This document shows positions 11,931-20,267 of a stretch of DNA of 64,000 nucleotides, piece by piece. The stretch covers positions 186,001 through 250,000 of the forward strand of contig NZ_QAFW01000001.1 in the NCBI RefSeq assembly GCF_003057615.1, read 5' to 3'. Under the pieces are notes generated by a model. The model ran no database searches, was not told the DNA's origin, and worked only from the letters and a program-made list of their open reading frames with translations. A program made the translations under genes and the position numbers. Source of the DNA: Metalysinibacillus jejuensis. GTDB taxonomy: Bacteria; Bacillota; Bacilli; Bacillales_A; Planococcaceae. Numbering within the stretch: the stretch's first letter is position 1; every line of letters begins with the position of its first letter.

Positions 11931-12401
11931 TTGTTAGTCTATCCTATTGAGGCAGTTCGACACGATATACGGAGACAACGCAAACCAGAATTTACGATTT
12001 ACAACGAGGATGACAGAAAAGCGGTCCATAAAGATTTAAAACAAGTGTCCATAAGAGAAATAGAAATGTTTCGTAAGGGAATTTACAAATCAAAAAGTGT
12101 TCTGTATGAAAACAACCGATTGAGTAAATATGTAGCACAAAAAGGCTGCTGTGGCATTACGAGTGAACGGTTAACTCCTCATCAAGCTTTAAGTCATCAT
12201 ATAAAACCAACAGCACAAGGTGGTACAGATGAATACGATAACTTGATAATTATCAATAGAAAGTATCATATGCTCATTCACAACTCAGACCCTTTAAGAA
12301 ATAAAGAGTATCAAAAGATAGTAAGTAAATTCGAAGTAAAAGCAATTAATAAAGTAAACAGGCTAAGAACGGAAGTAGGAAATCCAAAACTTAGTCTATA
12401 A
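11931..12401 (+). CDS. Truncated group II intron-encoded protein (HNH-type C-terminal part only)
   Basis: A 156-aa ORF from TTG 11931 in intron domain IV. Residues 12-60 look like the end of the maturase/DNA-binding region (RRQRKPEFTIYNEDDRKAV). Residues 70-130 form an HNH-like endonuclease domain (SHHIKPTAQGGTDEYDN, then HMLIH). A full bacterial intron protein has about 600 residues with reverse transcriptase and maturase domains first; those are absent here. A small frame from TTG 11900 to 11950 (LADLMIQKQWIVSLSY), behind AAGGGAGTG, looks like the original N-terminus now out of frame, consistent with an internal deletion. The protein cannot be an active RT; whether it is translated is unknown. 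Confidence 0.8.
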   Translation: MLVYPIEAVRHDIRRQRKPEFTIYNEDDRKAVHKDLKQVSIREIEMFRKGIYKSKSVLYENNRLSKYVAQKGCCGITSERLTPHQALSHHIKPTAQGGTDEYDNLIIINRKYHMLIHNSDPLRNKEYQKIVSKFEVKAINKVNRLRTEVGNPKLSL

Positions 12402-12421
12402 ATTCAACAAAACTAACGATG

Positions 12422-12507
12422 GAGCGCCGTATGACACTGAAAGGGTCACGTACGGTGTGGGACGGGGGAAAAGCTGGTGATAACTTCAAAAGCTTACCTA
12501 TCGTCAT
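12422..12507 (+). ncRNA. Group II intron domains V and VI (catalytic hairpin and branch-point stem)
   Basis: Domain V at 12422-12459 carries the catalytic AGC near its 5' side and a GAAA-capped tip. Domain VI at 12461-12507 pairs GACGG with TCGTC, GGG with CCT and AAGCT with AGCTT around the unpaired A12500. Both retain a plausible fold, so the ribozyme core shows no obvious decay although the ORF has decayed. Confidence 0.8.
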
Positions 12508-13913
12508 ACTTTTCAGGGGAGTATCAACCAGAGGCACATAACTATACAAAGGTGCTATTTGGTGAGGATTATGTATTCCGAGCGGGGACGATTGGTACGG
12601 TTGCCGAAAAAACAGCATACGGCTATGTTAAAGGGTATGCGAGTGATCATAATTTACAGTACCGTGCAGCAGAGGTTGATCGTTTAGTACAAGGTTGTAC
12701 AGGTGTTAAGCGAACAACAGGCCAACACCCAGGCGGTATTATTGTTGTACCTGATTATATGGATATTTATGATTTCTCGCCTGTGCAATTCCCGGCAGAT
12801 GCGCAAGATTCTGAATGGAAGACAACGCATTTTGACTTCCACTCTATCCATGACAATATTTTAAAGCTTGATATACTTGGGCATGATGACCCGACGGTTA
12901 TTCGTATGTTACAGGATTTATCAGGTATTGATCCAAAGACCATTCCGACAGATGATCCTGAAGTAATGCGTATTTTTAGTTCCCCAGAAAGTTTAGGGGT
13001 AACGGAAGAACAAATTAACTGTAAGACGGGGACACTTGGCATACCAGAGTTTGGTACGCGTTTTGTACGCCAAATGCTTGAAAGTACTAAGCCGTCAACC
13101 TTCTCAGAGCTCGTGCAAATTTCGGGGCTATCTCATGGTACAGACGTATGGCTTGGTAATGCACAAACATTAATTGAGGAAGGTACTTGTGTATTAAGCG
13201 AAGTAATTGGTTGTCGTGATGATATTATGGTGTATTTAATTTATCAAGGTTTAGAGCCATCACTGGCCTTTAACATTATGGAGTTTGTACGTAAAGGTCG
13301 TGGTTTAACACCTGAATTTGAAGAGGAAATGAAAAAGAATAAAGTACCTGCTTGGTATATTGAATCATGTAAAAAGATTAAGTATATGTTCCCTAAGGCT
13401 CATGCCGCTGCCTATGTATTAATGGCGGTACGTATCGCATGGTTTAAAGTACATTTCCCGATACTTTATTACGCTGCCTATTTTACAGTGCGTGCAGCTG
13501 ATTTTGATTTACTCGCTATGGTTCAAGGCCCACAGATGATTCGTGCTAAAATTGATGAAATCGAAAGTAAAGGTCTTGAAGCTTCTACTAAAGAAAAGAA
13601 CTTATTAACAGTATTAGAGCTAGCACTTGAAATGTGCGAGCGAGGCATGCGTTTCCAAACGGTTGACCTTTATCGCTCTGAGGCAAGTGAATTTATTATT
13701 GAAGGCAACACGCTAATTCCGCCATTTGATGCGATTCCTGGTCTCGGTACGAACGTAGCTAAAATGATTGTAGAAGCACGTAAGGACGGCGAGTTTTTAT
13801 CGAAAGAAGATTTGCAACAACGCGGTCGCGTGTCTAAAACGATCATTGAATATTTAGACCAGCTAGGTAGCTTGGGGGATATGCCAGATTCTAACCAGCT
13901 ATCATTGTTCTAA
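12508..13913 (+). CDS. polC: DNA polymerase III alpha subunit PolC, 3' exon
   Basis: Supplies codon 970 (A + AC = Asn) and residues 971-1437: the rest of the palm after the catalytic PDIDL, the fingers ([24 protein letters not shown]), HhH elements ([15 protein letters not shown]) and the C-terminal clamp-binding pentapeptide QLSLF at the very end. Spliced coding length is 2908 + 1406 = 4314 bases, an exact multiple of three. Without splicing this frame is also open back to GTG 12477 inside the intron, behind a GGGGG run, so an independent start cannot be excluded. Confidence 0.94.
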
Positions 13914-14035
13914 TGAAATAGCGCCAAGCAACAGAAAGAATAATGCAAAAGAAATAGTAATGATAGGCGCTAATTTGCAATGAGTAGTGAATTATGGTAA
14001 TGTAAAGGTAATAATTTGTTGATACATTCGCAGCG

Positions 14036-14066
14036 AAAGAGTGGGGCAATCCCGCTCTTTTGTGTT
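14036..14066 (+). terminator. Probable terminator between polC and rimP
   Basis: Stem AAAGAGTGGG / CCCGCTCTTT (14036-14045 with 14051-14060, one G-U pair), 5-nt loop, then a broken T-rich tail TGTGTTGTT. The rest of the 192-bp spacer is AT-rich with no recognisable gene. The element may end polC or attenuate the rimP operon. Confidence 0.65.
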
Positions 14067-14105
14067 GTTATGTCCATTATTAAGAATTTGTCAGGAGGGT
14101 GACCC

Positions 14106-14582
14106 ATGAGTCAAATCGCAACAATTATAACAGAGCTAGCGCAGCCAATTACAGACGAGTTAAACCTAGAGCTAGTCGATGTTGAGTTCGTCAAAGAAGG
14201 AAGTATTTATTTTCTACGCGTATATGTAGATACTCCTGAAGGCGGTATCGATATTGACCAATGTGCGCTCGTAAGTGAACGTTTAAGTGTCGTACTTGAT
14301 GAAAAAGATCCAATTGAACCGAATTATTATTTAGAGGTATCTTCACCAGGAGCAGAACGCCCCTTAAAAAAACCAAGTGATTTTGAAAATGCTATTGGCA
14401 AATACATTTATGTAAAAACATATGAAAAAATTAAAGATATGAAAGAGTTTTACGGATACTTAACAGCGTATGAAGATGGCGTATTAACGCTTAATGTATT
14501 AATTAAAACACGCAAATTAACTGTAACGATTGAATCCGAACAAATCGCCCTTGCTCGCCTTGCAATCGACTTTTCGGCATAA
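14106..14582 (+). CDS. rimP: Ribosome maturation factor RimP
   Basis: Needed for late 30S subunit assembly. The 158-aa protein has the conserved N-terminal alpha/beta domain (ELVDVEFVKEGS, RVYVDTPEGGIDIDQC, EVSSPGAERPLKK) and a C-terminal SH3-like barrel. Start ATG 14106 follows CAGGAGGG. It opens the rimP-nusA-rnpM-rplGA-infB-ylxP-rbfA operon, the usual order in Bacillales, linking ribosome assembly to transcription elongation and initiation factors. Confidence 0.96.
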   Translation: MSQIATIITELAQPITDELNLELVDVEFVKEGSIYFLRVYVDTPEGGIDIDQCALVSERLSVVLDEKDPIEPNYYLEVSSPGAERPLKKPSDFENAIGKYIYVKTYEKIKDMKEFYGYLTAYEDGVLTLNVLIKTRKLTVTIESEQIALARLAIDFSA

Positions 14583-14606
14583 GTATATTTAGGAGTGGAA
14601 AATAAC

Positions 14607-15719
14607 ATGAGTAGTGAATTAATGAAGGCGTTAAAAGCAGTTGTAGACGAAAAAGGAATCTCTGAAGAAGTATTAATGGAAGCGTTAGAAGCAGCTTTAA
14701 TTACAGCTTATAAACGCAATTTTAATCAAGCGCAAAATGTACGTGTTGATTTTGCGGATGGTTTAGCACGCGTCTTTTCACGCAAGGAAGTTGTAGAAGA
14801 AGTATTTGATCCTCGCCTTGAAATTTCTTTAGAAGATGCCCAATTATTAAATGCAGCCTATCAATTAGAAGATATCGTAGAGCAAGAAGTAACGCCTGAT
14901 GAGTTTGGTCGTGTAGCAGCACAAACAGCTAAGCAAGTCGTAACGCAACGTGTGCGTGAAGCAGAGCGTGGTTTGATTTATGAAGAGTATATTGACCGCG
15001 AAGATGATATTGCTACAGGTGTGGTAGCGCGTATGGATGCACGTAACATCTATGTAGAAATTGATAAAGTTGAAGCGGCCTTACCACAAAATGAACAAAT
15101 GCAAGGCGAAACATACACACCACATGAGCGTGTAAAAGTATATATTACTAAAGTAGAGCGTACGACGCGCGGTCCACAAATTATCGTGTCACGTACGCAT
15201 CCTGGTTTACTGCGCCGTTTATTTGAACAAGAAGTGCCGGAGATTTATGATGGTATTGTAGAAATTAAATCTATCGCACGTGAAGCCGGCGACCGTTCAA
15301 AAATTTCTGTATTTGCTCATGATGATGAAATCGATCCAGTTGGTTCATGTGTAGGTGCGAAAGGTGCACGCGTACAGGCGATTGTCAATGAATTGAATGG
15401 TGAAAAAATCGACATCGTAGAATGGTCAGAAGACCCAGTAGTGTTTGTAGCAAACGCTCTTAGTCCTTCACAAGTATTAGACGTACAAGTAAATGAAGAA
15501 GAAAAATCAACTACAGTCGTTGTACCTGATTACCAGTTATCATTAGCGATTGGTAAACGTGGTCAAAATGCGCGTTTAGCAGCTAAGTTAACAGGGTGGA
15601 AAATTGATATTAAGAGTGAGACAGATGCGCGCGAATTAGGTATTTTCCCATCTGAAACATCACTTGAACAAGCACCAACAACAGAAGATGTAGATGTCGA
15701 TTTATACGGCGAAGAATAA
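14607..15719 (+). CDS. nusA: Transcription termination/antitermination factor NusA
   Basis: RNA polymerase-associated factor that modulates pausing and termination. Start ATG 14607 is preferred over GTG 14595 because AGGAGTG lies at the right distance and the product then begins MSSELMKAL like B. subtilis NusA; this gives 370 aa. Order: N-terminal RNAP-binding domain (to about 125), S1 domain (about 130-200), KH1 (SCVGAKGARVQAIVNEL) and KH2 (LAIGKRGQNARLAAKL). It lacks the acidic repeats of E. coli NusA, normal for Firmicutes, and ends in a short acidic tail. Confidence 0.97.
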   Translation: MSSELMKALKAVVDEKGISEEVLMEALEAALITAYKRNFNQAQNVRVDFADGLARVFSRKEVVEEVFDPRLEISLEDAQLLNAAYQLEDIVEQEVTPDEFGRVAAQTAKQVVTQRVREAERGLIYEEYIDREDDIATGVVARMDARNIYVEIDKVEAALPQNEQMQGETYTPHERVKVYITKVERTTRGPQIIVSRTHPGLLRRLFEQEVPEIYDGIVEIKSIAREAGDRSKISVFAHDDEIDPVGSCVGAKGARVQAIVNELNGEKIDIVEWSEDPVVFVANALSPSQVLDVQVNEEEKSTTVVVPDYQLSLAIGKRGQNARLAAKLTGWKIDIKSETDARELGIFPSETSLEQAPTTEDVDVDLYGEE

Positions 15720-15751
15720 GTAAATCTACTACCATGAAGGGGGTGATGCTG

Positions 15752-16030
15752 GTGTCAAAACAACGAAAAGTACCACTGCGCAAATGTGTAGTTACAGGTG
15801 AGATGTTACCTAAAAAAGAAATGGTACGTATCGTTCGTTCTAAAGAAGGCGAAGTAAGTGTTGATGCAACAGGTAAAAAGCCAGGGCGTGGCGCTTATAT
15901 TCGTAAAACAGAAGAAGCGGTACAATTAGCCAAACAAAAAAATACATTGGGGCATCAGCTAGGTAGTAAAATTCCAGATGAAATTTACGATGAAGTCGTA
16001 TTGCTTATCCGTAGGGAGTCCCTTTTATGA
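15752..16030 (+). CDS. rnpM: YlxR family RNase P modulator (RnpM)
   Basis: Small basic DUF448 protein; the B. subtilis homologue YlxR binds the RNase P RNA and modulates its activity. Signature RKCVVTGEM, then GKKPGRGAYI. I prefer GTG 15752 (92 aa) because AAGGGGGTGAT ends just upstream and the product length fits the family; ATG 15734 is the alternative. The stop overlaps the next gene by four bases (ATGA). Confidence 0.88.
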   Translation: MSKQRKVPLRKCVVTGEMLPKKEMVRIVRSKEGEVSVDATGKKPGRGAYIRKTEEAVQLAKQKNTLGHQLGSKIPDEIYDEVVLLIRRESLL

Positions 16031-16335
16031 ATAAACAAGCCATTTTAAATTTTTTAGGGCTAGCTGCGCGAGCACGTAAAATCATCTCAGGTGAAGAGCT
16101 TGTCGTAAAAGAGGTACGTTCTTCTTCTGCAGCACTCGTTTTAATTGCAGAAGATGCCTCAGCGAATACGATGAAAAAAATTACAGATAAATGTAAGTAT
16201 TACAATGTTGAGTACTATGTTTTTGGCGACCGCTATGAATTAGGGCACGCCACAGGCAAAGAAGCACGTGTAGCATTAGCTATTACAGATAAGGGCTTTG
16301 CTAAAAAATTATCGAGTCTACTCAACGAAAAATAA
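16027..16335 (+). CDS. rplGA: L7Ae-family ribosomal protein YlxQ
   Basis: RNA-binding protein of the L7Ae/L30e/S12e family, 102 aa; family members bind kink-turn RNAs. Visible features are [30 protein letters not shown] and [15 protein letters not shown]. The ATG overlaps the rnpM stop, so synthesis is coupled. Its exact role in bacteria is not settled. Confidence 0.9.
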   Translation: MNKQAILNFLGLAARARKIISGEELVVKEVRSSSAALVLIAEDASANTMKKITDKCKYYNVEYYVFGDRYELGHATGKEARVALAITDKGFAKKLSSLLNEK

Positions 16336-16349
16336 TCGGGGGTGAGCAG

Positions 16350-18653
16350 ATGACCAAGATCAGAGTTCATGAATATGCGAAGCAAGTAAATAAATCGAGT
16401 AAAGATATTATTGAACAGCTAACAAAATTAAATGAAAATGTTTCGAATCATATGTCAACACTTGAAAAAGAGGTAGTTAATAAGTTGGATAAAGTATTTA
16501 AAAAATCAGATTCATCACAGCGCTCGGGTAAACCGGCAACAAATAATCAAGGCGGTCAAAGCCGTTCAAACAAACCAGCAGGTCAAGGCGGCGGTCAAAG
16601 CCGTTCGAATAACAAACCAGCAGGTCAAGGCGGTGGACAAAACCGTCCAAATAACAAACCAGCAGCTCAAGGTCAAGGCGGTGGACAAAACCGTCCAAAT
16701 AACAAACCAGCAGCTCAAGGTCAAGGCACAACAAACAATCGACAAGGTCAAGGTGGCGGTCAAAACCGTCCGAATAATGGCCCAGGTGGTAACCGTCGCG
16801 GTGGCTATAACCAGCGTCCACGTCCAGGTATCCATGGTGGTAAACGTCGTCCGCCACGCCAACCAGTAGCACCACAACCACCAAAAGAATTACCAGAAAA
16901 AATTACTTTTTATGAGTCACTTTCTGTAGCAGAATTAGCGAAGAAAATTTACCGCGAGCCATCAGAAATCATCAAAAAGTTATTCGGTTTAGGTGTAATG
17001 GCAACGATTAACCAAGAGCTTGACAAAGATGCAATTGAGTTAATTTGTGCAGACTACGGCGTTGAAGTCGAAGAAGAAATTCGCATTGACCGTACGGATT
17101 TAGAAACGTATTTTGAAGAAGAAAACCAAGAAATCAATGAAGAGGACTATGTAGAGCGTCCGCCAGTTGTAACCATCATGGGTCACGTTGACCACGGTAA
17201 AACAACACTTCTTGACTCAATTCGTCAAACAAAAGTTACTGCAGGTGAAGCAGGCGGTATTACACAACATATCGGTGCTTATCAAGTAACAGAAGGCGAT
17301 AAAAAAATCACATTCCTCGATACACCTGGTCACGCAGCTTTCACAACAATGCGTGCACGTGGTGCGAAGGTAACGGACTTAACAATTTTAGTTGTAGCAG
17401 CAGATGATGGCGTTATGCCACAAACGGTTGAAGCAATTAACCATGCTAAAGCAGCAGAGGTGCCAATTATCGTTGCCGTTAACAAAATGGATAAACCAAC
17501 AGCAAACCCAGACCGTGTGATGCAAGAGTTAACAGAGCATGGTTTAGTGTCAGAAGCTTGGGGCGGGGATACAATTTTCGTACCAATTTCAGCATTAAAA
17601 GGTGAGGGTATTGATACATTATTAGAAATGGTATTATTAGTAGCTGAAGTAGGCGAGCTAAAAGCAAACCCGAAACGTTTAGCACTAGGTACTGTAATTG
17701 AAGCTCAACTTGATAAAGGTCGAGGTTCAGTAGCTACTTTACTCGTACAAGATGGAACATTAGAAGTAGGTTCGCCTCTAGTTGTAGGTAATGCTTATGG
17801 ACGTGTACGTGCTATGGTTAATGACTTAGGCCGTCGTGTTAAAACAGCAGGTCCATCAACACCAGTAGAAATTACTGGTTTAAACGAAGTGCCACAAGCA
17901 GGCGATCGTTTCGTAGTATTCGAAGACGAAAAAACGGCTCGTGCTGTAGGTGAGTCACGTGCAACAACGGCTATTCAAGAACAACGTTCAGAAAAGCAAC
18001 GCATAACGCTAGATAATTTATTTGAGCAAATGAGCCAAGGCGAAGTAAAAGAGCTTAACTTAATCGTTAAAGCTGACGTACAAGGTACGGTAGAAGCAAT
18101 GGCTGCATCACTAATGAAAATCGATGTAGAAGGTGTTAACGTTCGTATTATTCATACGGGCGCCGGCGCAATTACAGAGTCAGATATTTCATTAGCAGCG
18201 GCATCAAACGCTATCGTAATCGGCTTTAACGTTCGTCCGGACGTCAATGCGAAACGTGCTGCAGCTGAAGAAGGCGTTGATATTCGTCAACACCGTGTTA
18301 TTTATAAAGTAATCGAAGAGATTGAATCAGCGATGAAAGGATTACTAGATCCAGAATTTGAGGAAAAAGTAATCGGACAAGCAGAAGTTCGTCAAACCAT
18401 TAAAGTGTCTAAAGTTGGTACAATTGCAGGTTCGTATGTAACAGAAGGTAAAATTACACGAGAAAGCGGCGTGCGTGTCATCCGTGATAATGTTGTAATT
18501 TACGAAGGCCAGCTAGATACATTAAAACGCTTTAAAGATGATGCTAAAGAAGTAGCTAAAGGCTATGAATGTGGTATCACAATTGAAAACTACAATGATA
18601 TTAAAGAGGGCGACGTGATTGAAGCCTTCATTATGGAAGAAATTAAACGCTAA
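16350..18653 (+). CDS. infB: Translation initiation factor IF-2
   Basis: GTPase that places initiator tRNA on the 30S subunit. An N-terminal IF2-N domain ([18 protein letters not shown]) is followed by a long linker at about residues 56-176 made of Gly/Gln/Asn/Arg/Pro repeats. A second IF2-N domain comes next, then the G domain with G1 GHVDHGKT at 278-285, DTPGH, NKMDKP and SALKGEG, and domains II-IV to residue 767. Start ATG 16350 follows GGGGGTGAG. The linker is encoded by tandem DNA repeats (separate entry); linker length varies between species. Confidence 0.97.
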   Translation: MTKIRVHEYAKQVNKSSKDIIEQLTKLNENVSNHMSTLEKEVVNKLDKVFKKSDSSQRSGKPATNNQGGQSRSNKPAGQGGGQSRSNNKPAGQGGGQNRPNNKPAAQGQGGGQNRPNNKPAAQGQGTTNNRQGQGGGQNRPNNGPGGNRRGGYNQRPRPGIHGGKRRPPRQPVAPQPPKELPEKITFYESLSVAELAKKIYREPSEIIKKLFGLGVMATINQELDKDAIELICADYGVEVEEEIRIDRTDLETYFEEENQEINEEDYVERPPVVTIMGHVDHGKTTLLDSIRQTKVTAGEAGGITQHIGAYQVTEGDKKITFLDTPGHAAFTTMRARGAKVTDLTILVVAADDGVMPQTVEAINHAKAAEVPIIVAVNKMDKPTANPDRVMQELTEHGLVSEAWGGDTIFVPISALKGEGIDTLLEMVLLVAEVGELKANPKRLALGTVIEAQLDKGRGSVATLLVQDGTLEVGSPLVVGNAYGRVRAMVNDLGRRVKTAGPSTPVEITGLNEVPQAGDRFVVFEDEKTARAVGESRATTAIQEQRSEKQRITLDNLFEQMSQGEVKELNLIVKADVQGTVEAMAASLMKIDVEGVNVRIIHTGAGAITESDISLAAASNAIVIGFNVRPDVNAKRAAAEEGVDIRQHRVIYKVIEEIESAMKGLLDPEFEEKVIGQAEVRQTIKVSKVGTIAGSYVTEGKITRESGVRVIRDNVVIYEGQLDTLKRFKDDAKEVAKGYECGITIENYNDIKEGDVIEAFIMEEIKR
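16549..16760 (+). repeat. In-frame tandem repeats in infB linker
   Basis: Units of 42-48 bp encode a [16 protein letters not shown]-type peptide. Two consecutive 48-bp copies, 16632-16679 and 16680-16727, are identical base for base; shorter variants precede (from about 16549) and follow. All periods are multiples of three, so the frame survives slippage. The perfect identity suggests a recent duplication. Confidence 0.9.
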
Positions 18654-18931
18654 TGATGGTCTATGCAGAATGTGAGTATTTTATTCCTACTGCACAGTCA
18701 TTGAAAGATAAGCGCGCTATATTACAACGTATGCTTACACGTACGAAACAAAAGTTCAATGTCTCTATAGCTGAAATTGACCATCAAGATACTTGGCAAC
18801 GTACACGCTTAGCAATTGTGACGGTTGCTTCGGCACGTGAAGCTGCAGACCGTGAAATGATGCGAGCGCTACAATACCTAGCCTCTAATCCTTCATGGGA
18901 AGAGTTAAACGTATGGCGTGACTATGTATAG
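18653..18931 (+). CDS. ylxP: DUF503 protein YlxP
   Basis: Small conserved protein (92 aa) found between infB and rbfA throughout Bacillales. The family signature is visible: AQSLKDKRAILQRMLTR, FNVSIAEI and DTWQRTRLAI. Biochemical function is not established; the location suggests ribosome biogenesis. The ATG shares one base with the infB stop; a second ATG three bases later (18656) is an equally possible start. Confidence 0.88.
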   Translation: MMVYAECEYFIPTAQSLKDKRAILQRMLTRTKQKFNVSIAEIDHQDTWQRTRLAIVTVASAREAADREMMRALQYLASNPSWEELNVWRDYV

Positions 18932-18946
18932 TCAAGAGGTGAGAGT

Positions 18947-19291
18947 ATGACATTACGTTCAAATCGTGTAGCCGAACAAATGAAAAAAGAGCTTGGGGAT
19001 TTAATTACACGCAAAATTAAAGATCCACGCGTCGGTTTTGTAACGGTAACAGATGTAGAAGTAACAGGCGATTTACAGCAAGCAACTGTTTATATCACCT
19101 CATTAGGTAATGAGCGTGAACGTAAAGAAACATTAGAGGCGCTTGTACGTGCATCGGGCTTTATTCGTTCAGAAATTGGTAAACGAATCCGATTACGTCG
19201 CACGCCTGAAATTTTCTTTGAGTTTGACAGTTCAGTGGAGTATGGTAATCGTATTGATACATTACTACGTCAATTACATGAAGATAATTAA
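18947..19291 (+). CDS. rbfA: Ribosome-binding factor A
   Basis: 30S assembly factor with a KH-like fold; helps 16S rRNA 5' end maturation and cold adaptation. The 114-aa length is typical. Motifs [28 protein letters not shown] and [11 protein letters not shown] are diagnostic. Start ATG 18947 follows AAGAGGTGAG. It ends the nusA operon; a strong terminator follows. Confidence 0.95.
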   Translation: MTLRSNRVAEQMKKELGDLITRKIKDPRVGFVTVTDVEVTGDLQQATVYITSLGNERERKETLEALVRASGFIRSEIGKRIRLRRTPEIFFEFDSSVEYGNRIDTLLRQLHEDN

Positions 19292-19295
19292 TGCG

Positions 19296-19325
19296 AAGGG
19301 TCTGCAACTGCAGACCCTTTTTTTG
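19296..19325 (+). terminator. Terminator of the rimP-rbfA operon
   Basis: A 10-bp stem AAGGGTCTGC / GCAGACCCTT (19296-19305 with 19310-19319), 4-nt loop, then T-run. The truB ribosome-binding site GAGGAGG begins right after, so some read-through into truB is likely. Confidence 0.9.
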
Positions 19326-19338
19326 AGGAGGAAATGAG

Positions 19339-20253
19339 ATGAATGGTATTTTACCGCTATGGAAAGAACGTGGCATGACTTCTCATGATTGCGTTTTTAA
19401 ATTGCGTAAAATTTTAGGTACTAAAAAAGTGGGACATACCGGTACACTTGACCCTGCTGTAGAAGGCGTATTGCCGATTTGTGTCGGTACAGCGACACGT
19501 ATTGCAGAATATATTACAGACAGTGGTAAAACTTACGAGGCTATAATTGCGATTGGTACAGCAACGACCACTGAAGATGCAGAAGGCGAAGTAGTGGCAG
19601 AAGATAGCAGTTATAAAACCATTACACGTGAAGCATTACTTGCAGTGCTAGCACAATTAACGGGAGATATTGAACAAACACCACCGATGTTTTCGGCAGT
19701 TAAGGTGAATGGTAAGCGTTTGTATGAGTATGCACGTAAAGGTATTGAAGTAGAGCGCCCGACACGCATTGTGAGTATCCATGAGCTAACCTTATTAGAC
19801 GAAGCTGTGAGTTATGAAGGTGAGGTTGTTACTTTCCCGTTACGTATAAGCTGTGGCAAGGGGACATATATCCGTACACTCGCTGTACAAATTGGCGAAA
19901 AATTAGGCTACCCTGCACATATGCAGTCGCTCGTACGTACTTGCTCAGGTACGTTTACGAAAGAGCAGTGCTTTACGTTAGGTGACTTACAACAATTAAA
20001 AGAACAAGCCCAATTACAAACAGCGTTACTTCCTGTAGAATGGGCATTGACGGACTATCCATTTATCGAAATGACAGACGAGGAACAACGCGCTAAAATT
20101 TTAAATGGACAAGTGCTACCAAAACACGCATTATTAAATAAACATGATAAAATTGTATTTGGAGTAGACGGGTTGGCACGTGCCATTTATTATGCTCATC
20201 CAACAAAAGAGGGTTTAATGAAGCCAGACAAAATGTTTCCCGTTGAAGTTTAG
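19339..20253 (+). CDS. truB: tRNA pseudouridine(55) synthase TruB
   Basis: Makes pseudouridine at position 55 in the T-loop of tRNAs. The 304-aa protein has catalytic Asp38 in GTLDPAVEG, the KVGHTGTLDP context, and the RISCGKGTYIR motif. Start ATG 19339 follows GAGGAGGAA. It is followed closely by ribF, a common pair. Confidence 0.97.
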   Translation: MNGILPLWKERGMTSHDCVFKLRKILGTKKVGHTGTLDPAVEGVLPICVGTATRIAEYITDSGKTYEAIIAIGTATTTEDAEGEVVAEDSSYKTITREALLAVLAQLTGDIEQTPPMFSAVKVNGKRLYEYARKGIEVERPTRIVSIHELTLLDEAVSYEGEVVTFPLRISCGKGTYIRTLAVQIGEKLGYPAHMQSLVRTCSGTFTKEQCFTLGDLQQLKEQAQLQTALLPVEWALTDYPFIEMTDEEQRAKILNGQVLPKHALLNKHDKIVFGVDGLARAIYYAHPTKEGLMKPDKMFPVEV

Positions 20254-20267
20254 GAGGCTTTTAGTTT

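Larger units (their letters stand above)
11181..12507 (+). mobile_element. Group II intron inserted in polC, 1327 bp
   Basis: The element starts with the canonical GTGCGAC and ends in AT. Near its 3' end is a typical domain V hairpin (12422-12459: AGC, GCCGT paired with ACGGTGT, GAAA loop). After it comes a domain VI stem (GACGG with TCGTC, GGG with CCT, AAGCT with AGCTT) with a bulged A at 12500, the expected branch point 8 nt from the end. Removing 11181-12507 restores PDIDL-N-FSGEYQ without a gap. About 715 bases of ribozyme (domains I-III) precede a short ORF in the domain IV position. CCAAAT at 11504-11509 could be EBS1, pairing 5 of 6 bases with exon bases 11175-11180; this is tentative. 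It lies on the coding strand of polC, as splicing requires. Confidence 0.93.

Noticed and set aside
11150-12520. polC read as two separate genes or as a frameshifted pseudogene
   Set aside because: The interruption has group II intron ends and domains V/VI, and removing it gives an exact, full-length PolC. Two stand-alone genes or a simple frameshift explain the data less well.
16498-16884. Long antisense ORFs opposite the infB linker
   Set aside because: They mirror the low-complexity repeat codons and have no start signals; typical shadow frames.
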